Source: Distichodus sexfasciatus (lineage: Eukaryota; Chordata; Actinopteri; Characiformes; Distichodontidae). From it: a stretch of DNA of 64,000 nucleotides. Within the stretch, counting starts at the first letter, position 1, and each line of letters starts with the position of its first letter. This document shows, in pieces, positions 11,345-22,771 of the stretch. The DNA lies in NCBI GenBank assembly GCA_032718565.1, contig JAVGVS010000001.1, forward strand, positions 7,577,162 through 7,641,161, read 5' to 3'. A program made the position numbers and the translations under genes. The notes beneath the pieces are model-generated. The model saw nothing but the letters and a program-made list of their open reading frames with translations. It made no database searches and was not told the origin of the DNA.

Positions 11345-11530
11345 CTACGTGGAAGATTTAAGATTCAAGACTCTATATTTGTCACATACACAGTTATAAC
11401 AGTAGAACATGCAGTGAAATGTGCTCTTATCAATCCTAATTTAAAATGGAAATTAAAAATGAGCAACAGATTAAGTTCAAGAGACCTTGCAAGAAATAAA
11501 TCTATAAAATAATATGCTGCTCTGTAAAAA
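11345..11530 (+). repeat. Dispersed teleost repeat fragment (TTGTCACATACACAG type)
   Basis: TTTGTCACATACACAGTTAT followed by GCAGTGAAATGTGCTC is a word pair I recognise from common dispersed fish repeats of uncertain class. A second related piece lies at 12235-12345 (CTGGTTAAGAAGCTTAATGG), probably the same repeat split by about 700 bp of other sequence. Confidence 0.5.
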
Positions 11531-12234
11531 ATAATAATAATAAAAGTAAGAGACCACATCACTTTAGTTTTGATTTATTGCTTTTACAATTTTGTGTCTG
11601 TAAAATGTATATTTTACACAATGTTCCTTTATAACTTTACCATGCTTATTTCTAAACTCCAAACATTTTTGGAGTAAATGATCTTATCTGTTATCTTATG
11701 ATCTTATGGAGTAGATGATCTTAATCTAACCTGAAAGTTGCAAACTACACGTGTGTTATTTTACAATTATGTCATTAAATGAATATGGTCCACAAGTCCA
11801 CGCGCTCCTCGTGTGCTGAAGGGTCTTTTTCCTCTAATCAGCAAACTGAATCAGGTGTATAGGTGTTGGAATATAACCCATGGAGTAGCTGCTATAAAAA
11901 CAGAAATGCAGTATATACATATATATATAAATATGTACTGCTTTCTGTTTTTCATAGACCTGCAACTGCAATAGCTCATAAAAAATAGCAAACTGGACAT
12001 TTTACACTCACAGCCACATGTTGTGAACAGGAAAAAAGTAATATGGTCTGTTATTTTTTTCCAGAGCCATAGTTAGAAAATTTTGTTTCCTAAATAGAGA
12101 TTGATGCTATAAACAGTTACTGTTCGTGTGCACATCATGGTTAAACTATATACCATAAAGTGCAGTTTGCCTTTTTGTTGCAGTAAATGGTCATAAAAGC
12201 ATATGTCCTGACTAGAAGGTGAAAGATAGACCTG

Positions 12235-12345
12235 AATCTGTTATGCAGATCAGTTTAAAGAACTGGTGCCATGTCCTGGTTAAGAAGCTTAATGGCCTGA
12301 GTATAGAAGCATCTCCTGAGTCTGACTTCAGCAGGTAGGGTTAAA
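12235..12345 (+). repeat. Dispersed teleost repeat fragment, second part
   Basis: The words TTAAAGAACTGGTGCCATG and ATGGCCTGAGTATAGAAGC, followed by CTGAGTCTGACTTCAGCAGG, normally follow the type of repeat seen at 11345. Confidence 0.45.
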
Positions 12346-12415
12346 TGCAGTGGTCACAATAAACAAATAATCACACTGATTTAACTATATTTTATATCTA
12401 GCTGAAAAAAACATG

Positions 12416-12676
12416 AAAGTGAGTGATTATTTGTCATTGTGAACACATCACAGCACAGCACACAGTGCACAACAACGAAAATGTGACCTCTGCATTTGAC
12501 CCGTTCATGGAGGAGCAGTGGGCAGCTAACATTGGCAGCACCCAGGGAGCAGTGCTTGGGGACGGTAACTTGCTCATGAATACCTCAGCGATACTCTTAC
12601 CAATCCTGGGATTCGAACCGGCGACCTTCCGATCCTGGGGCGAATGCCCTAACCATTACGCAGTCATCCGCCCCTA
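12416..12676 (-). mobile_element. SINE family B, near full-length copy
   Basis: This is the best-preserved B copy. On the minus strand it has the tRNA-like head TAATGGTTAGGGCATTCGCC, the B box GGTTCGAATCCC (12609-12620), the body GAGCAAGTTACCGTCCCC and GGGTCAAATGCAGAGGTCAC, and the end GACAAATAATCACTCACTTT. Confidence 0.9.
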
Positions 12677-13349
12677 TCAAAAGCATATTGGATTGATAGT
12701 GGTAACAGCATATACTGAAGATTTAAATACTAACACCTAAAGCGAAAGTAATATGGTTATCAGTTTGTTTCCTTAATGTCTGTGTACTCTATGTTATGAG
12801 GATATTTTGGGACGGTGGGGATTCATTGTTTTTCTCCAAGGCAGCCCCCTTTCTGGTTATGTAATCTCCGAAAGTAGCATGCAATCTCGTCAGGTGACGT
12901 TGCAAAGATGGCACTTCCAGAGAATCTTCTGGCAGGTTTTCTTGTACCGTAATGAGCCGTTTCAGAAGGGTTGAGTTCCTGCGTAAGCAGCCGGAGAGCA
13001 GCTGGCCGAGACGGAGCAGGGCAGAGGTGCATAATTCTGTAGGAGGCTTATATAGGCTGTGGACTGATCACTATCTGAAATTAAGCTCATTACCAGCCTC
13101 CCAGGAAGGTGGCAACCAATCCTCTTAACACTGTCCTTACCATCGCCGGGGTTCAGCCAAGGCCTCTTTACTAGAGATCAGATGATCTGGCCAATGTTGA
13201 TGCGTCAGGATCATGGTGATAATAGCCTTTATGCGTTTTCCTGAGTCATAATCCATAAATAGGTTTCAAGTTGAAAAAAGGTTAGAATTCTTTACATTCT
13301 TGTCTCAAAATATATTGGGGCCCTTTAAATATAAGAGTCTGACAAGAAC

Positions 13350-13831
13350 TAGGGGTGTAAATCACAAGTTTCATCACAATGTGATGACATATTGATTCAA
13401 TGGATCATTGAATTCAACAATTCAGTATCAGCCAGTATCACTAAGTCTGCTATGATATGATTCAAGTCAGAAGCAGTTGATCAGCATTAGACAATATCAT
13501 ATGCTGATTTAAGGCAATCACTTCCATTCATTTCAAATCACATAAAGAGTATCATTTGACTTGTTAATTCCTGAGAACAGCCATACATCAATGCTATTGG
13601 CTTGTTGATCCTTGAATTGATTGAGTGATTATTTGTCATTATCAACAGACCACAGCACACACTGCACCACAATGAAATGTGACGTCTGCATTTGACCCAT
13701 CTGTGAAGGAGCAGTGGGCAGCTGACGGGCATATCTATATACAGTATGAATACAGTATATGTGCATATGAAAACCCTAGTGGCGATGTAGATGTTGATAT
13801 TGATTGAGATCAATGTGTCACTACACCCCTA
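13350..13831 (+). mobile_element. hAT-like non-autonomous element (TAGGGGTGTAAT family) with 8-bp target duplication
   Basis: It begins TAGGGGTGTAAATCAC and ends GTCACTACACCCCTA. Flanks ACAAGAAC (13342-13349) and ACAAGAGC (13832-13839) match at 7 of 8 positions. It contains a 5'-truncated B-family SINE at 13622-13723. No coding sequence for a transposase. Confidence 0.85.
13622..13723 (-). mobile_element. SINE family B, truncated copy inside an hAT-like element
   Basis: Only the 3' portion of the SINE (minus strand) is present: GTCAAATGCAGACGTCACAT to AATAATCACTCAATC. It lies within the element at 13350-13831, so it arrived later. Confidence 0.8.
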
Positions 13832-15465
13832 ACAAGAGCGGTTGGAACAAGTTACCTGAAGAAAATTAGCTTATCACTGTCATTTGACCTCTAATTTAAG
13901 GTTTAAAATTGGATCCAACATTTGCCCTAATTAAATGGCTTAAAAAGCCTGATATTGCTTTTCAGTGGTGCACTACCTAGTTACCTGCAAGGCAACCATG
14001 GCAACTAGCGGTGCCTCCAGATCAGGAACAAGTTCTAGCGTGCAACTTATAACAATATGATTGACAAGAGTGAGGAAAAGATCTTTGCATTAAGTGTGCA
14101 GTATGATTTCCTCATCTTGTGAGGAAGCTTCAGTGCCGTGTGCTCCTCGTTAAAAAATGAGTCACTCGAGAAAAGTTTAACAACCTGCGGCCTAGAGTGT
14201 GTTAAAAACCTGAACGGTTCTCCACAGACGGTTCCACTAACAAATCCGGTCTCAGTCCTGTCTCTGGGGTGAGAGAGCGAGACGCCAACATCAAGCTGTG
14301 GTGCACAAGATTAGCAGAAAACAGGATGGGATGTGTCCAAGAGTTCCTTTCGTCACGGGTTAGAGAAAGCTTATGTTTTGTAGGCCTGTGGCCAGAATCG
14401 TGTTAGAAACTCTCCTCAACGTTATCGGCTGCGGCCCATCATGTTCTGTTCTATTGCATGGCTACGCTCTCTTCCCGTTGCAGCAAAATGGCGTGTCGTA
14501 GCAGAGAAGAACCTTCCTCTGGCTGATCGGAAACATCTAACTCAATTTTAGACACTGCTTGTCAGCAGTAGGCATTCTGACAGTACGAGAACCTCAAGCA
14601 AAAAGATCACGGTTTCATTGGTATTACGGTGTTGTGATTACAGCTCTACAGTGTCATTTTGAAATGTCTGAGCAGAAATGATTTTATTTTTAAAGCGAAA
14701 AAGCATGCATATCAACACGAAAAAGCATGTTTAAACACTCGGCTACCTTCTGTTCCTTGCTTATTGGCGCCGCGATGGGCGATGGAAAAACAATTACCTC
14801 AGAATTACCACAGAGTTAGCGTCGATGTCTTTTTTTTTTTTTTTGGAGAGATACCAAGCATAAAATGCCGATGAAATAGCCTGGTTCGATTGACAAAACG
14901 TTCATCTACCGAAAACAAAGCACTGTTTCTGATGTGTACACAGTGACACAAAGCAACACACACAGAAAGCGGCACCCGGCTAAAGTCGCAATTTTTCTAC
15001 CTCCTCTTTACCTGACGTCACTGCCGCGGATACACATTGATCTTAATGTCTGTATGCACTTTATAATGATAGAACAGTAGTTCCTAAACCAAATAACACC
15101 CAAATCACTAGTTGTTTTTGCACATAAAGTAATCCCAAAGACGTTAGAAAAGCAATGTTTACGAAGCCAACCTCCGGTATTTTCCAGTGGAAAATGAAAA
15201 CGTAAAGTGAATAAAATCACAAATTTCGCTATTTATCCTGTTAGAAATTACATTTCAAACATTATATCCGAAAACCCCAGTAATATAGTAAAACCCCAGT
15301 AACATAATCTATCATTTACTGCAATAAACTCATATGGCATATTGTTGACATTTTTCTTGCTATGACTACTTTGACGCTCTTTATTTCATAATTAGATTTG
15401 GCGATTTTAGCCGGATTTTCACAGGCGGGGTCACAAATGTGTGCAGTCTCTTAATGCCTTGTTCA

Positions 15466-15525
15466 CACTGCATGATTCTGAAAGTGGTCAAATTGTTGTA
15501 ATGTTCACACTATACAACATGGAGT
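15466..15525 (+). repeat. Unclassified dispersed repeat, copy 1
   Basis: GATTCTGAAAGTGGTCAAAT and GTTCACACTATACAACAT are shared with 22336-22390. The class is unknown to me. Confidence 0.5.
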
Positions 15526-15842
15526 CAGACACTCAGTCTTTCAGCACAACTGCTCTAAACAATGTTCTTGCACTGCAAAAATTGAAAGTGAAATTGTAGC
15601 AACCCTCTTTCAAAATACAACTTGTAAAATAGATGTCCAACAAAAACAAGTTCTAAGACTTGTTTGCACAATGGTTATTCAAAAATGCGCAGAAAGAAGT
15701 TGTGATTTGGAGTGAGGTGAGGTTCCCTACCCTTTTCTGTTGACTCGTTTTCTACGTCCTCATTGGTTGTAGCTTGCCGGCAACTAGATACTGTTTCTAC
15801 TTGGTACTTCTAGTTGGTGACTAATTGGCTAACACTTGAGTA

Positions 15843-15925
15843 TATGCTCATGAGTACCTCAGTGGTACCTTCACAGGTGCGCGATTAAAACCGGTGACCT
15901 TTTGATTGGAGGAGAGCATTGCTTC
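15843..15925 (-). mobile_element. SINE family B fragment
   Basis: ATGCTCATGAGTACCTCAGT and AAACCGGTGACCTTTTGATT are the minus-strand body and B-box region of family B. Confidence 0.7.
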
Positions 15926-16139
15926 CCAAGGGCACCTCCATGCGACGGTGCGGAAGCGGAGGCCGGCGTGATGGGTTTGATTTGTGCCGGGCAGCGGAGT
16001 TTGTATAACGTCAGAAGAGGTAGCGAGCAGGATAGCAGACATGTCCTACTCCCTATAGAGATGTCACGCAGAGGACGGGAGGATGATGAAACGCTGTCTA
16101 CTGTCCTCAAAGCCCATCTGTCCCAGGCTACTGTCTAGA

Positions 16140-16375
16140 ACGCAACGAGGTCGTTTAGCGGCATTCCGAGCTTGTTTAATTTATGGGACGGCTACAACGG
16201 TCCTCTTGTTTTATTGCGCCCGTTTGTCTCCTTGCTAATTTTTCATTGTCACACACAATTTGGCGAGTTCCTCTTTGGAATCGCTGCGCATTAAAATTAG
16301 TAATGAGTGATTCCACGTGGATTAAAGATTAAAGCCTATCAGTGTCATAATCAGCGACACATTTGCAGGATCATA
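16140..16375. other. Candidate conserved non-coding element (intronic)
   Basis: Repeat-free stretch with TTAAAATTAGTAATGAGTG, ATTAAAGATTAAAGCC and TTTATTGCGCCC, resembling homeobox and HNF-like sites. Not coding on either strand. Conservation is untested. Confidence 0.25.
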
Positions 16376-17350
16376 GCTCATTTTTACTTAGGGTTTTAAA
16401 TAGGCTCATATCCCCCCGGAATGATTCCTCGCTTGGCAGAGAGCAGTAAACAGTAGAACTGTCTGTCGGAAGCTTTAAAGTCTTCAACAAGAGTGATTTG
16501 GTGAAGGGCTTTTGTGCATTTCCCACAGTGTGACACAGCCAGTAAATTGTGTCCCACACTTGTCACTGGAACTGTGGGTAATATCACGCTTGGCCAGCCA
16601 GCCTCTGACCAGCTGATGCAATTTACCTTCTTTCCCCATTATCCTCATATATGCACAGAACTCTCCAAGGAAAAATTCCATTGATTAGTGTGAGTAGCTA
16701 TTTAAATCTGTGTTTTTTCGCCATTGTCAAAGTGTCAGATACTGGTATTAAAACATAAACACTTCTATTTGTGTATGAGCAGATCCGTTTTCACCAGAAA
16801 TCATACACATCTTTATGCTCGATGCAAAAAGTGTAAAGCTGTGACAGGCAAAGCTCTCCTCAGCTCAGCAATGCCGGGCAAAGAGACGCTAATGAGAGAT
16901 TCAGACGGACATCTCATTGCTCTCCAGGTCATGACAATAAAGTGTTTCCATTACCCAGTTCCACAAGCAAATGGAGTTTTATGAAGGTGTAGTGAACATT
17001 AGACTAAAACCAATCGTTCACCCCGCATTAAGGCTGACGGAGGTGAGACGTTAAAAAGGCATCATCTCTTTCCGTGCCGTGTGGGCTTCACCTGAGTGAG
17101 CGCCCCATTGGGCACTGCGGGCGGCGTCCCCTGAGCCGAGCTGGGAGGAGGGAATCTGATTTGTCTCTGTAATCCCCTTTTCTAGACGACTGCCTCTGAG
17201 TCTCCTTGCAGCTCGGCAGGAGGACGGTGTGGAGGACGGAGTGTATCTGTGCAATGGTGGAGCTGACGACAGTGGTGTTGGGAGAGGTTTTCCCTGTCAT
17301 ATGTTGACCTTTTGCGGTTATGGAATTTAGTAGATGCGCTTATATAGTAC

Positions 17351-17545
17351 ACATAGTTCACCACAATGAAAATTGACCTCTGTATTTGACCTATCTGTGA
17401 AGGAGCAATGGTCAGCTGACATGAGCAGTGCCTAAGGTGCAATGCTTGGGGACGGTATCTTGCTCATGAGTACTCCGGGGTCTGGAATTCAAACCGGCGA
17501 CATTTTGATCACGGGGGCGAATGCTCTAACCGTTACACAGTGACT
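17351..17545 (-). mobile_element. SINE family B copy
   Basis: ACCTCTGTATTTGACCTATC, GGGGACGGTATCTTGCTCAT and TTCAAACCGGCGACATTTTG follow the family-B order on the minus strand, ending with the tRNA-like head near 17540. Confidence 0.85.
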
Positions 17546-18819
17546 GTGTGTAAAAGCTTGTGATGCACACAGATTGACAGGAACAGCAGTTAAGTAGCCC
17601 TCAGTCTGGGATCGGACCCCCAGACTAACATTGTTTTTCAGACAGGAAAAGAAGCTTGTGTTCACATATTGTCCTGTCCAACACTGCTGTCTGATCCCTT
17701 CATCTCTGTACTTAGTCATAAAGATTTGCTGTCTTTTCTTTTTACTACCTCTCACACACTCTCTTCACATCCCCCCAATCCCTTTGTTAAGTTTTAAGTG
17801 CTTTTATTCCACTTAGCCTGCATTACAAACGGCCACCCCATCAAGTCCACCACAGCCATTTGTCTGAACGTCCAAACCTTGTGGTTTTCACCCAGCATGC
17901 GTTGCATGTTAATGTGAAGTTTTAAGGGGTGTCTTTCATTATGGATGTCAGAGGCAGGCTTGCATAAATCATATCTGTGCTCTCCGCCCAACAGTCGATC
18001 TATTGTTTTGCAGTCGTGTTTTACCGCTCGCGACGCCCGGGCGGTAGGAGCTCGGCGGCTCAATAGCAAGACGTCACTCAGCACTGAGAGATAGAGAGAG
18101 AGTGGAGGGGGAGAAAGAGAGAGAGACGGATGCTGTGATATTAAATGGGAGGAAGTGGCAGAGACTTAGACTTCCACGATAATTCAATGATGATAATCAG
18201 ATGACCCCTTTGACCTTCACAGGAACAAGAGGACATTGAGAGGCTCATACACACAGAACAGCACTGTGCTGCACCGCTGTCGCTCATCCCTGCCCTACAC
18301 AACATGCCTCAATAACTGCTTGTTAGGGATTGGATTTATATTACTGTACCATACAGCAGATGGACATCAGAGAATGCTGATGCATGAATAATAATTACCT
18401 AGTGAATTATTTATTTCCACATATATATGTTTAGTTTTTTTAAGAGTAGAAAGTTTTATGTATTCAAAGCTTGAAAACCTCTTCTCCCCAGTGTGTGTGC
18501 AGCACAATGCTATTAAAGGCTCCAAAGGCCTTGATGAGTTGCTTGGGTTGGAATCAAAGACTTTGTCCTCCCGAACATCTATACACGAGTGTTTTTAAGC
18601 TTATGCTGCATATTGCCCTCTTTGTTGTCCCGCGCTGTTTAATATTGACAGTAATACCGCGAAACGCCCTTAAGCTAAGACTTAACCAAGCTTAAATATT
18701 TATGTACATTCATTATAATACTTCATATTATTTTAGCCGTCCTACCATTTAAATTGAGTGAAAATTAGTCTGTACTTTCATATCTTTGAAGTGTAGCGTG
18801 TGATCTTTCAAACAGGCAA

Positions 18820-19260
18820 TTTTCTAATTGATTTTGCTTCTGCGCTTTTCTTCTCCCCACTGCTTAAATGCTGGCTTGCCGTGGCGCACAAATGAGGGCT
18901 GTTGTTTGGAGACGGCCGCATGGCGATGGTGCCGCACGTTTTTATTTCCCTAAATGAACACAAATGATTTTGAAGAAACACCATCTGGTTTAATATTCAG
19001 CAAACAGTGCTTGGCCAGTTTGATAGAAGCCTCGCCTTCCATCTAAGTGAGTGGGAACAAATAGTTTTCGGTTGTAACAGTGGCACTCGGCCTTTGAGAC
19101 CTCCAGCAGACTGTGGATATTAGTGCCTCGTGCTGTGATCCTGTTTGCTTACCGAACTCCCGTATTACGAATACAGCCCCGCTGTCTTTAATGACATGTA
19201 ATCGCGGGACGCAGCAAGTGTAATCACGAATACGGTGTGCGCCTTTTACCGCGCGCTAAC
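18820..19260. other. Candidate conserved non-coding element (intronic)
   Basis: Repeat-free, mixed-composition DNA with TTTCTAATTGATTTTG, ACAAATGAGGGCTG and CGGCCGCATGGCGATGGTGC. No Ig or other domain in any frame. Listed only because its texture differs from the surrounding AT-rich, repeat-laden intron. Confidence 0.25.
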
Positions 19261-20353
19261 CCCGCTGCGTGTGACAATCTCTTTGTGATACGTGCATATT
19301 GTAGAGCAACAATAAAAAGATTCCAGCTTTTTCGAATGGAGCTCCTTCATTAGGCAGCTGAATTCGGTATTATAAAGAAGATTGGGGGCATGAACAGACC
19401 CTATTATGCCGTAATCACACAGATGTGCCTCGCCGAGTTCAGACACAGACAGAATCCTGCTATGTTTTCATCCTCTTTTCTATTTCAGCTCTCCAAACAC
19501 AGCAGGTTTCAATATAGCTCAGCATTTTCTGTGCCTCTCTTTGTTACTGTATGTGTGCCGTACATTATTAACATGACGGATGTCTCGTACCACTCACAAT
19601 CCCCTCTCTTATCTGTCTTTTTTCTCTTTCCATACCATCCTCAAGCATTGCTTCCCCCCCTTCCTGTAATGTTCGTGTCTTTGACGTACGCGAATCTCGG
19701 CTGTCCCGCTCTGTTTATTTTTTGCCCACTTGACTGTAAACGTTCAGTAAGCAGTACGCCTGCAGCCACACGGACTTTTAGCACCCAAATATAGTTACAC
19801 GCTACTCAAATGCCACGCTGCGGGAAGAAAAACGGCCTCTGGCCTTTGTTTGTTTTCCGATCTGACCCGTGCGCCATACCTTTTCTATTTTTGAGAGCTG
19901 GCACATTAACAGCACGGGCATGTAAGCAGGACTCTGCGTTTGGTTGGCGTTCGGATGAGAAAAAGCAGGAAACGTCGAGGGTCTTTGAACTCCAGCGAAA
20001 TGCAGATCTGGGGGAAGTCTGTTTGGAACTGTGGTAATTACGGCCCGGGGCGATCGCTGCTGAATGAGTGAAGCGAAGTGGAAAGTACGCTGTTTTGATG
20101 CGGAGCAGGCGCAGCGTATCGGGTGGAAATTAATCGTGTAAATAAGTGCTCTTTTTGTTAACGCGGGAGCTTGCGATTGTAGTGCAGCCATCTCCAAATT
20201 GTTGCTTTAAATATGATCAATAATTCATATGCGCACCGTGCACTGAAGCCTCGTGAGGTGGCTGAGAAATCCCAGTGGAATTCAAAATGAAGAAATGTGC
20301 ATCTAGTAGAAAAATAAGCTACAAAGCATATTATTCACGTTCATGATGCATGT

Positions 20354-20597
20354 GCTGGGCTCGAGCCCTGGGTTGTCTGTAGGGTCTTTTTCTGTGAAGT
20401 TTGCATGCTCTCCCCGTGTTGCCGTGGGTTTTCTCTGGGTCCTCCGGTTACCTCCCACTGTCCAAAAGCATGCACTGTAGGTTAATTGGCGACTCTAAAT
20501 TGGCCCATAAGGTGTGAGTGTGTTGGTCCCCGGGATAGGCTCCGGTCCCACCCTGCGACCCTAGTTGGGGTAATAAATTAATGAATAATGAATGATG
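20354..20597 (+). mobile_element. SINE family A, 5'-truncated copy
   Basis: Starts at the B-box region GGGCTCGAGCCC, continues with GTTTGCATGCTCTCCCCGTG and ATTGGCGACTCTAAATTGG, and ends with GAATAATGAATGATGC. Confidence 0.88.
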
Positions 20598-20789
20598 CAT
20601 GTGCAAATATAAAATTCAAAAAATAGTCACATCAGAATGACAGCACATGAACAGTACAAGTGCTGCAAATACAGAAAACAGATGCACCTTCAGAAACACT
20701 ATGAAGAAGTGTTCCCAGAGAATATTTATTTGGGGGCGCTTTTCAGTGGCGGCAAAAAAGATGCTCTGTTTCTCTGGGGTTTTCAACCA

Positions 20790-21035
20790 GTGGTCCACGG
20801 GGGCATTGCAGGTGGTCCGTGACATGCAATCCAGTATCACTACTGGAATCACTTCTTAAAAATTACTTCATTTTTTTTTTTACAGATCATTACCAGATGT
20901 TTTGGGCGTCTTTATGAATGAATGAATTTAATGCAAATATCCAAAAAACAACACACAATGGCGCACAGTGGGCCGCACAATACTGCTAAGACTGAATAGT
21001 GGTCCCTGGGACAGAACCAGTTGAAAATCCCAGCT
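20790..21035 (+). mobile_element. Stand-alone copy of the GTGGTCC module (probable DNA-element fragment)
   Basis: Starts with CAACCAGTGGTCCACGG and ends with GGTCCCTGGGACAGAACCAG, a rough inverted arrangement. The interior (GTGACATGCAATCCAG, GAATTTAATGCAAATATC) recurs at 54090-54240 and, inverted, at 44866-45040. Confidence 0.6.
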
Positions 21036-21326
21036 GTAGGTGAAAAGTACTTTTTCTTCTAACTAAGCAAATTGTTAGAACAACTGTAAGTGTCGTGCAA
21101 TTGGAAAACCATGTGACCGGCCAAAAAAGGAACACTTTCATTGTGTTGAGGTTCTTTGCGACTGAAATTGCATTGTGTTTTCCTGTCCATCATGCACATT
21201 TTTCTACATTGCATTGCATTGGCCTTTCTCCCCCAACGTTGCCCCCTCAGTGACCTGGTTAGTAAATCCATTTAACTTGCTCTTTTATTACACCACTAAA
21301 CTATCCAATCTCTCTGTGTCTCTCAG

Positions 21327-21713
21327 ATCGGGACTTCAGTATCCAGTTGAACACGGATCGCCGGGCCTACACGGCGGGTGAGCCGCTGGAGCTCCGCTGC
21401 ACCATAGACGCTCAGAGCGTTACAGAGCGCTACTTCTCGGTGTCGTGGGTCTTCAGCAGCTCCTCCGTGGCCGTGGTGGGGCCCAGCGCCGTGCCTGTGC
21501 TGGGGGCCAACTACGTGGAGCGCGAGGCGGCGGGCCTCATGACCGTGCGCAAGGAAAGCCCGTCCGTTCATTTGCTCAAGCTGCAGCGCCTGCTCCCCGA
21601 GGACTCCGGCAAGTACATCTGCAGGGTGACGGAGAGGGAGAAGACACCCACTGGAGAGTTCATCGACCGAAGCAAGCGCTCCCGCAATGTCCAGATCACT
21701 GTTAGCCCTCTGA
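21327..21713 (+). CDS. igsf3: igsf3 exon encoding Ig V-type domain 3
   Basis: This 387-bp exon (2 bases + 128 codons + 1 base, phase 1 at both ends) encodes the third V-type Ig domain of IGSF3. The final G of the domain-2 exon plus the first two bases AT gives Asp, so the junction reads PTDRDF, as expected from vertebrate IGSF3 (PTDKEF). With that Asp as residue 1, the B-strand Cys is 25 (LELRC), the core Trp 41 (SVSWVF) and the DSGKYIC motif 93-99 with Cys 99. It is followed by RVTEREKTPTGEF, a stretch highly typical of IGSF3. Unlike its neighbours, this domain has Thr-Glu-Arg where the EWI motif would sit, also typical of domain 3. The donor region reads GTGAGTGAGTA-like around the exon end, so a second GT lies 4 bp downstream. 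Only the first GT preserves phase 1. Confidence 0.93.
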
Positions 21714-21848
21714 GTGAGTATCTCAAGATCCCTTTTAGGCCTGGCCCAGCATTCTGACTGTACAATAACCTTAATGTTCATTATGGTATTATGGTATTGC
21801 AGTTACATCTCTGAAAAGTGTCATTTTGATTAAAGATACGTTTTCCAG

Positions 21849-22213
21849 CCCGCCACAGTGGTCAGCGCTGCCACCTCCCAGTGAGAATGTCCTGGGTTCG
21901 ATCCCCGGGTGGGCCGTGGGGCCTTTCTGTATGGAGTTTGCATGCTCTCCCCATGTTCACGTGGGTTTCCTCCTGGTGCGCTGTTTTACTCCCACAGTCT
22001 AAAAGCATGCACTATAGCTTAATTGGCAGTTCTAAATTGGCCCCGTACGGTGTGAATGTGAGTGTGGTTGTGTGAGTGAGTGTGCCCTGCAGTGTGTTGG
22101 CGCCTACCCAGGGTTGGCCCCCACCTTGCGTCCATAGTTCCCGGGATAGGCTCCGGTTCCCACCGGCGACTCCGGTTGAGATTTAGCGGTTTGTATAATG
22201 AATGAATGAATGA
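21849..22213 (+). mobile_element. SINE family A, near full-length copy
   Basis: tRNA-like head with A box (AGTGGTCAGCGCTGCCACC), B box GGGTTCGATCCCC at 21894-21906, body CCCGGGATAGGCTCCGG, and tail (GAAT)n to 22213. It starts 136 bp after the domain-3 exon. Confidence 0.92.
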
Positions 22214-22335
22214 GATGTTTTCCTTTGAACACAAACTAATTTAATTTTTAAACACCACAGAATTTTGGAATATTAGCAAATAACTGGATTTTGCTAATCA
22301 AATTAAAATTTCCTAATACCTTATTTATATTTTGT

Positions 22336-22390
22336 TTACGATTTTGAAAGTGGTCAAATTTCTTTACAGTTCACACTACACAACATCAAA
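22336..22390 (+). repeat. Unclassified dispersed repeat, copy 2
   Basis: GATTTTGAAAGTGGTCAAAT and GTTCACACTACACAACATC match 15466-15525. Confidence 0.5.
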
Positions 22391-22771
22391 TAAGACAACA
22401 AAAGCAGTGACAGGCGTCACCCGCTACACCACCTTTTAGCGTCACTGATGCACAAAAACAAGATAAAACGTACTGTAAAACTGTCAGACTATCACAAGAC
22501 ATACTATAAGAACTGGAACAAATTGATGCCACCCTGTTGAGAAACAGGAGCTTCAAAATGGAGTTAAGTCTTGTTGATTAGACTTATTAGTTGATGATTA
22601 GTTTGTAAACACGGTGCCATCGTCATGTTTTCTGCTTTATAAGATGAGGTACCGCACCTCTTTCCGATGACGCGTGTCCTGCACTCTCATTAGCAGTAGC
22701 TCGCTTAGTCAGTGACTAGTCAGCCAGCTAGTTTGATCACGTCTTTGTAGTGTTCACACATTCAGTTCAAT

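Larger units (their letters stand above)
10891..21326 (+). other. igsf3: igsf3 intron between domain-2 and domain-3 exons (10,436 bp)
   Basis: It has a GT donor at 10891 and an AG acceptor ending at 21326 after a CT-rich tract, and is phase 1. It holds several B-family SINE copies, an hAT-like element at 13350-13831, dispersed teleost repeat fragments and an A-family SINE at 20354. In 12680-13340, 13840-14970, 15530-15840, 15930-17350 and 17550-20340 I see no gene, only unique sequence. Parts of this (16140-16375 and 18820-19260) look like candidate conserved non-coding DNA. Open frames here, such as 134 aa at 19390 and 131 aa on the minus strand at 20197, lack any recognisable domain. Confidence 0.85.

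Noticed and set aside
21323..21781. 152-aa minus-strand frame over the domain-3 exon
   Set aside because: Antisense shadow of the igsf3 exon. The His/Arg/Ala-rich sequence is a by-product.
21880..21910. Possible tRNA gene (A and B boxes at 21859 and 21894)
   Set aside because: The boxes belong to the tRNA-derived head of SINE family A; no full cloverleaf follows.
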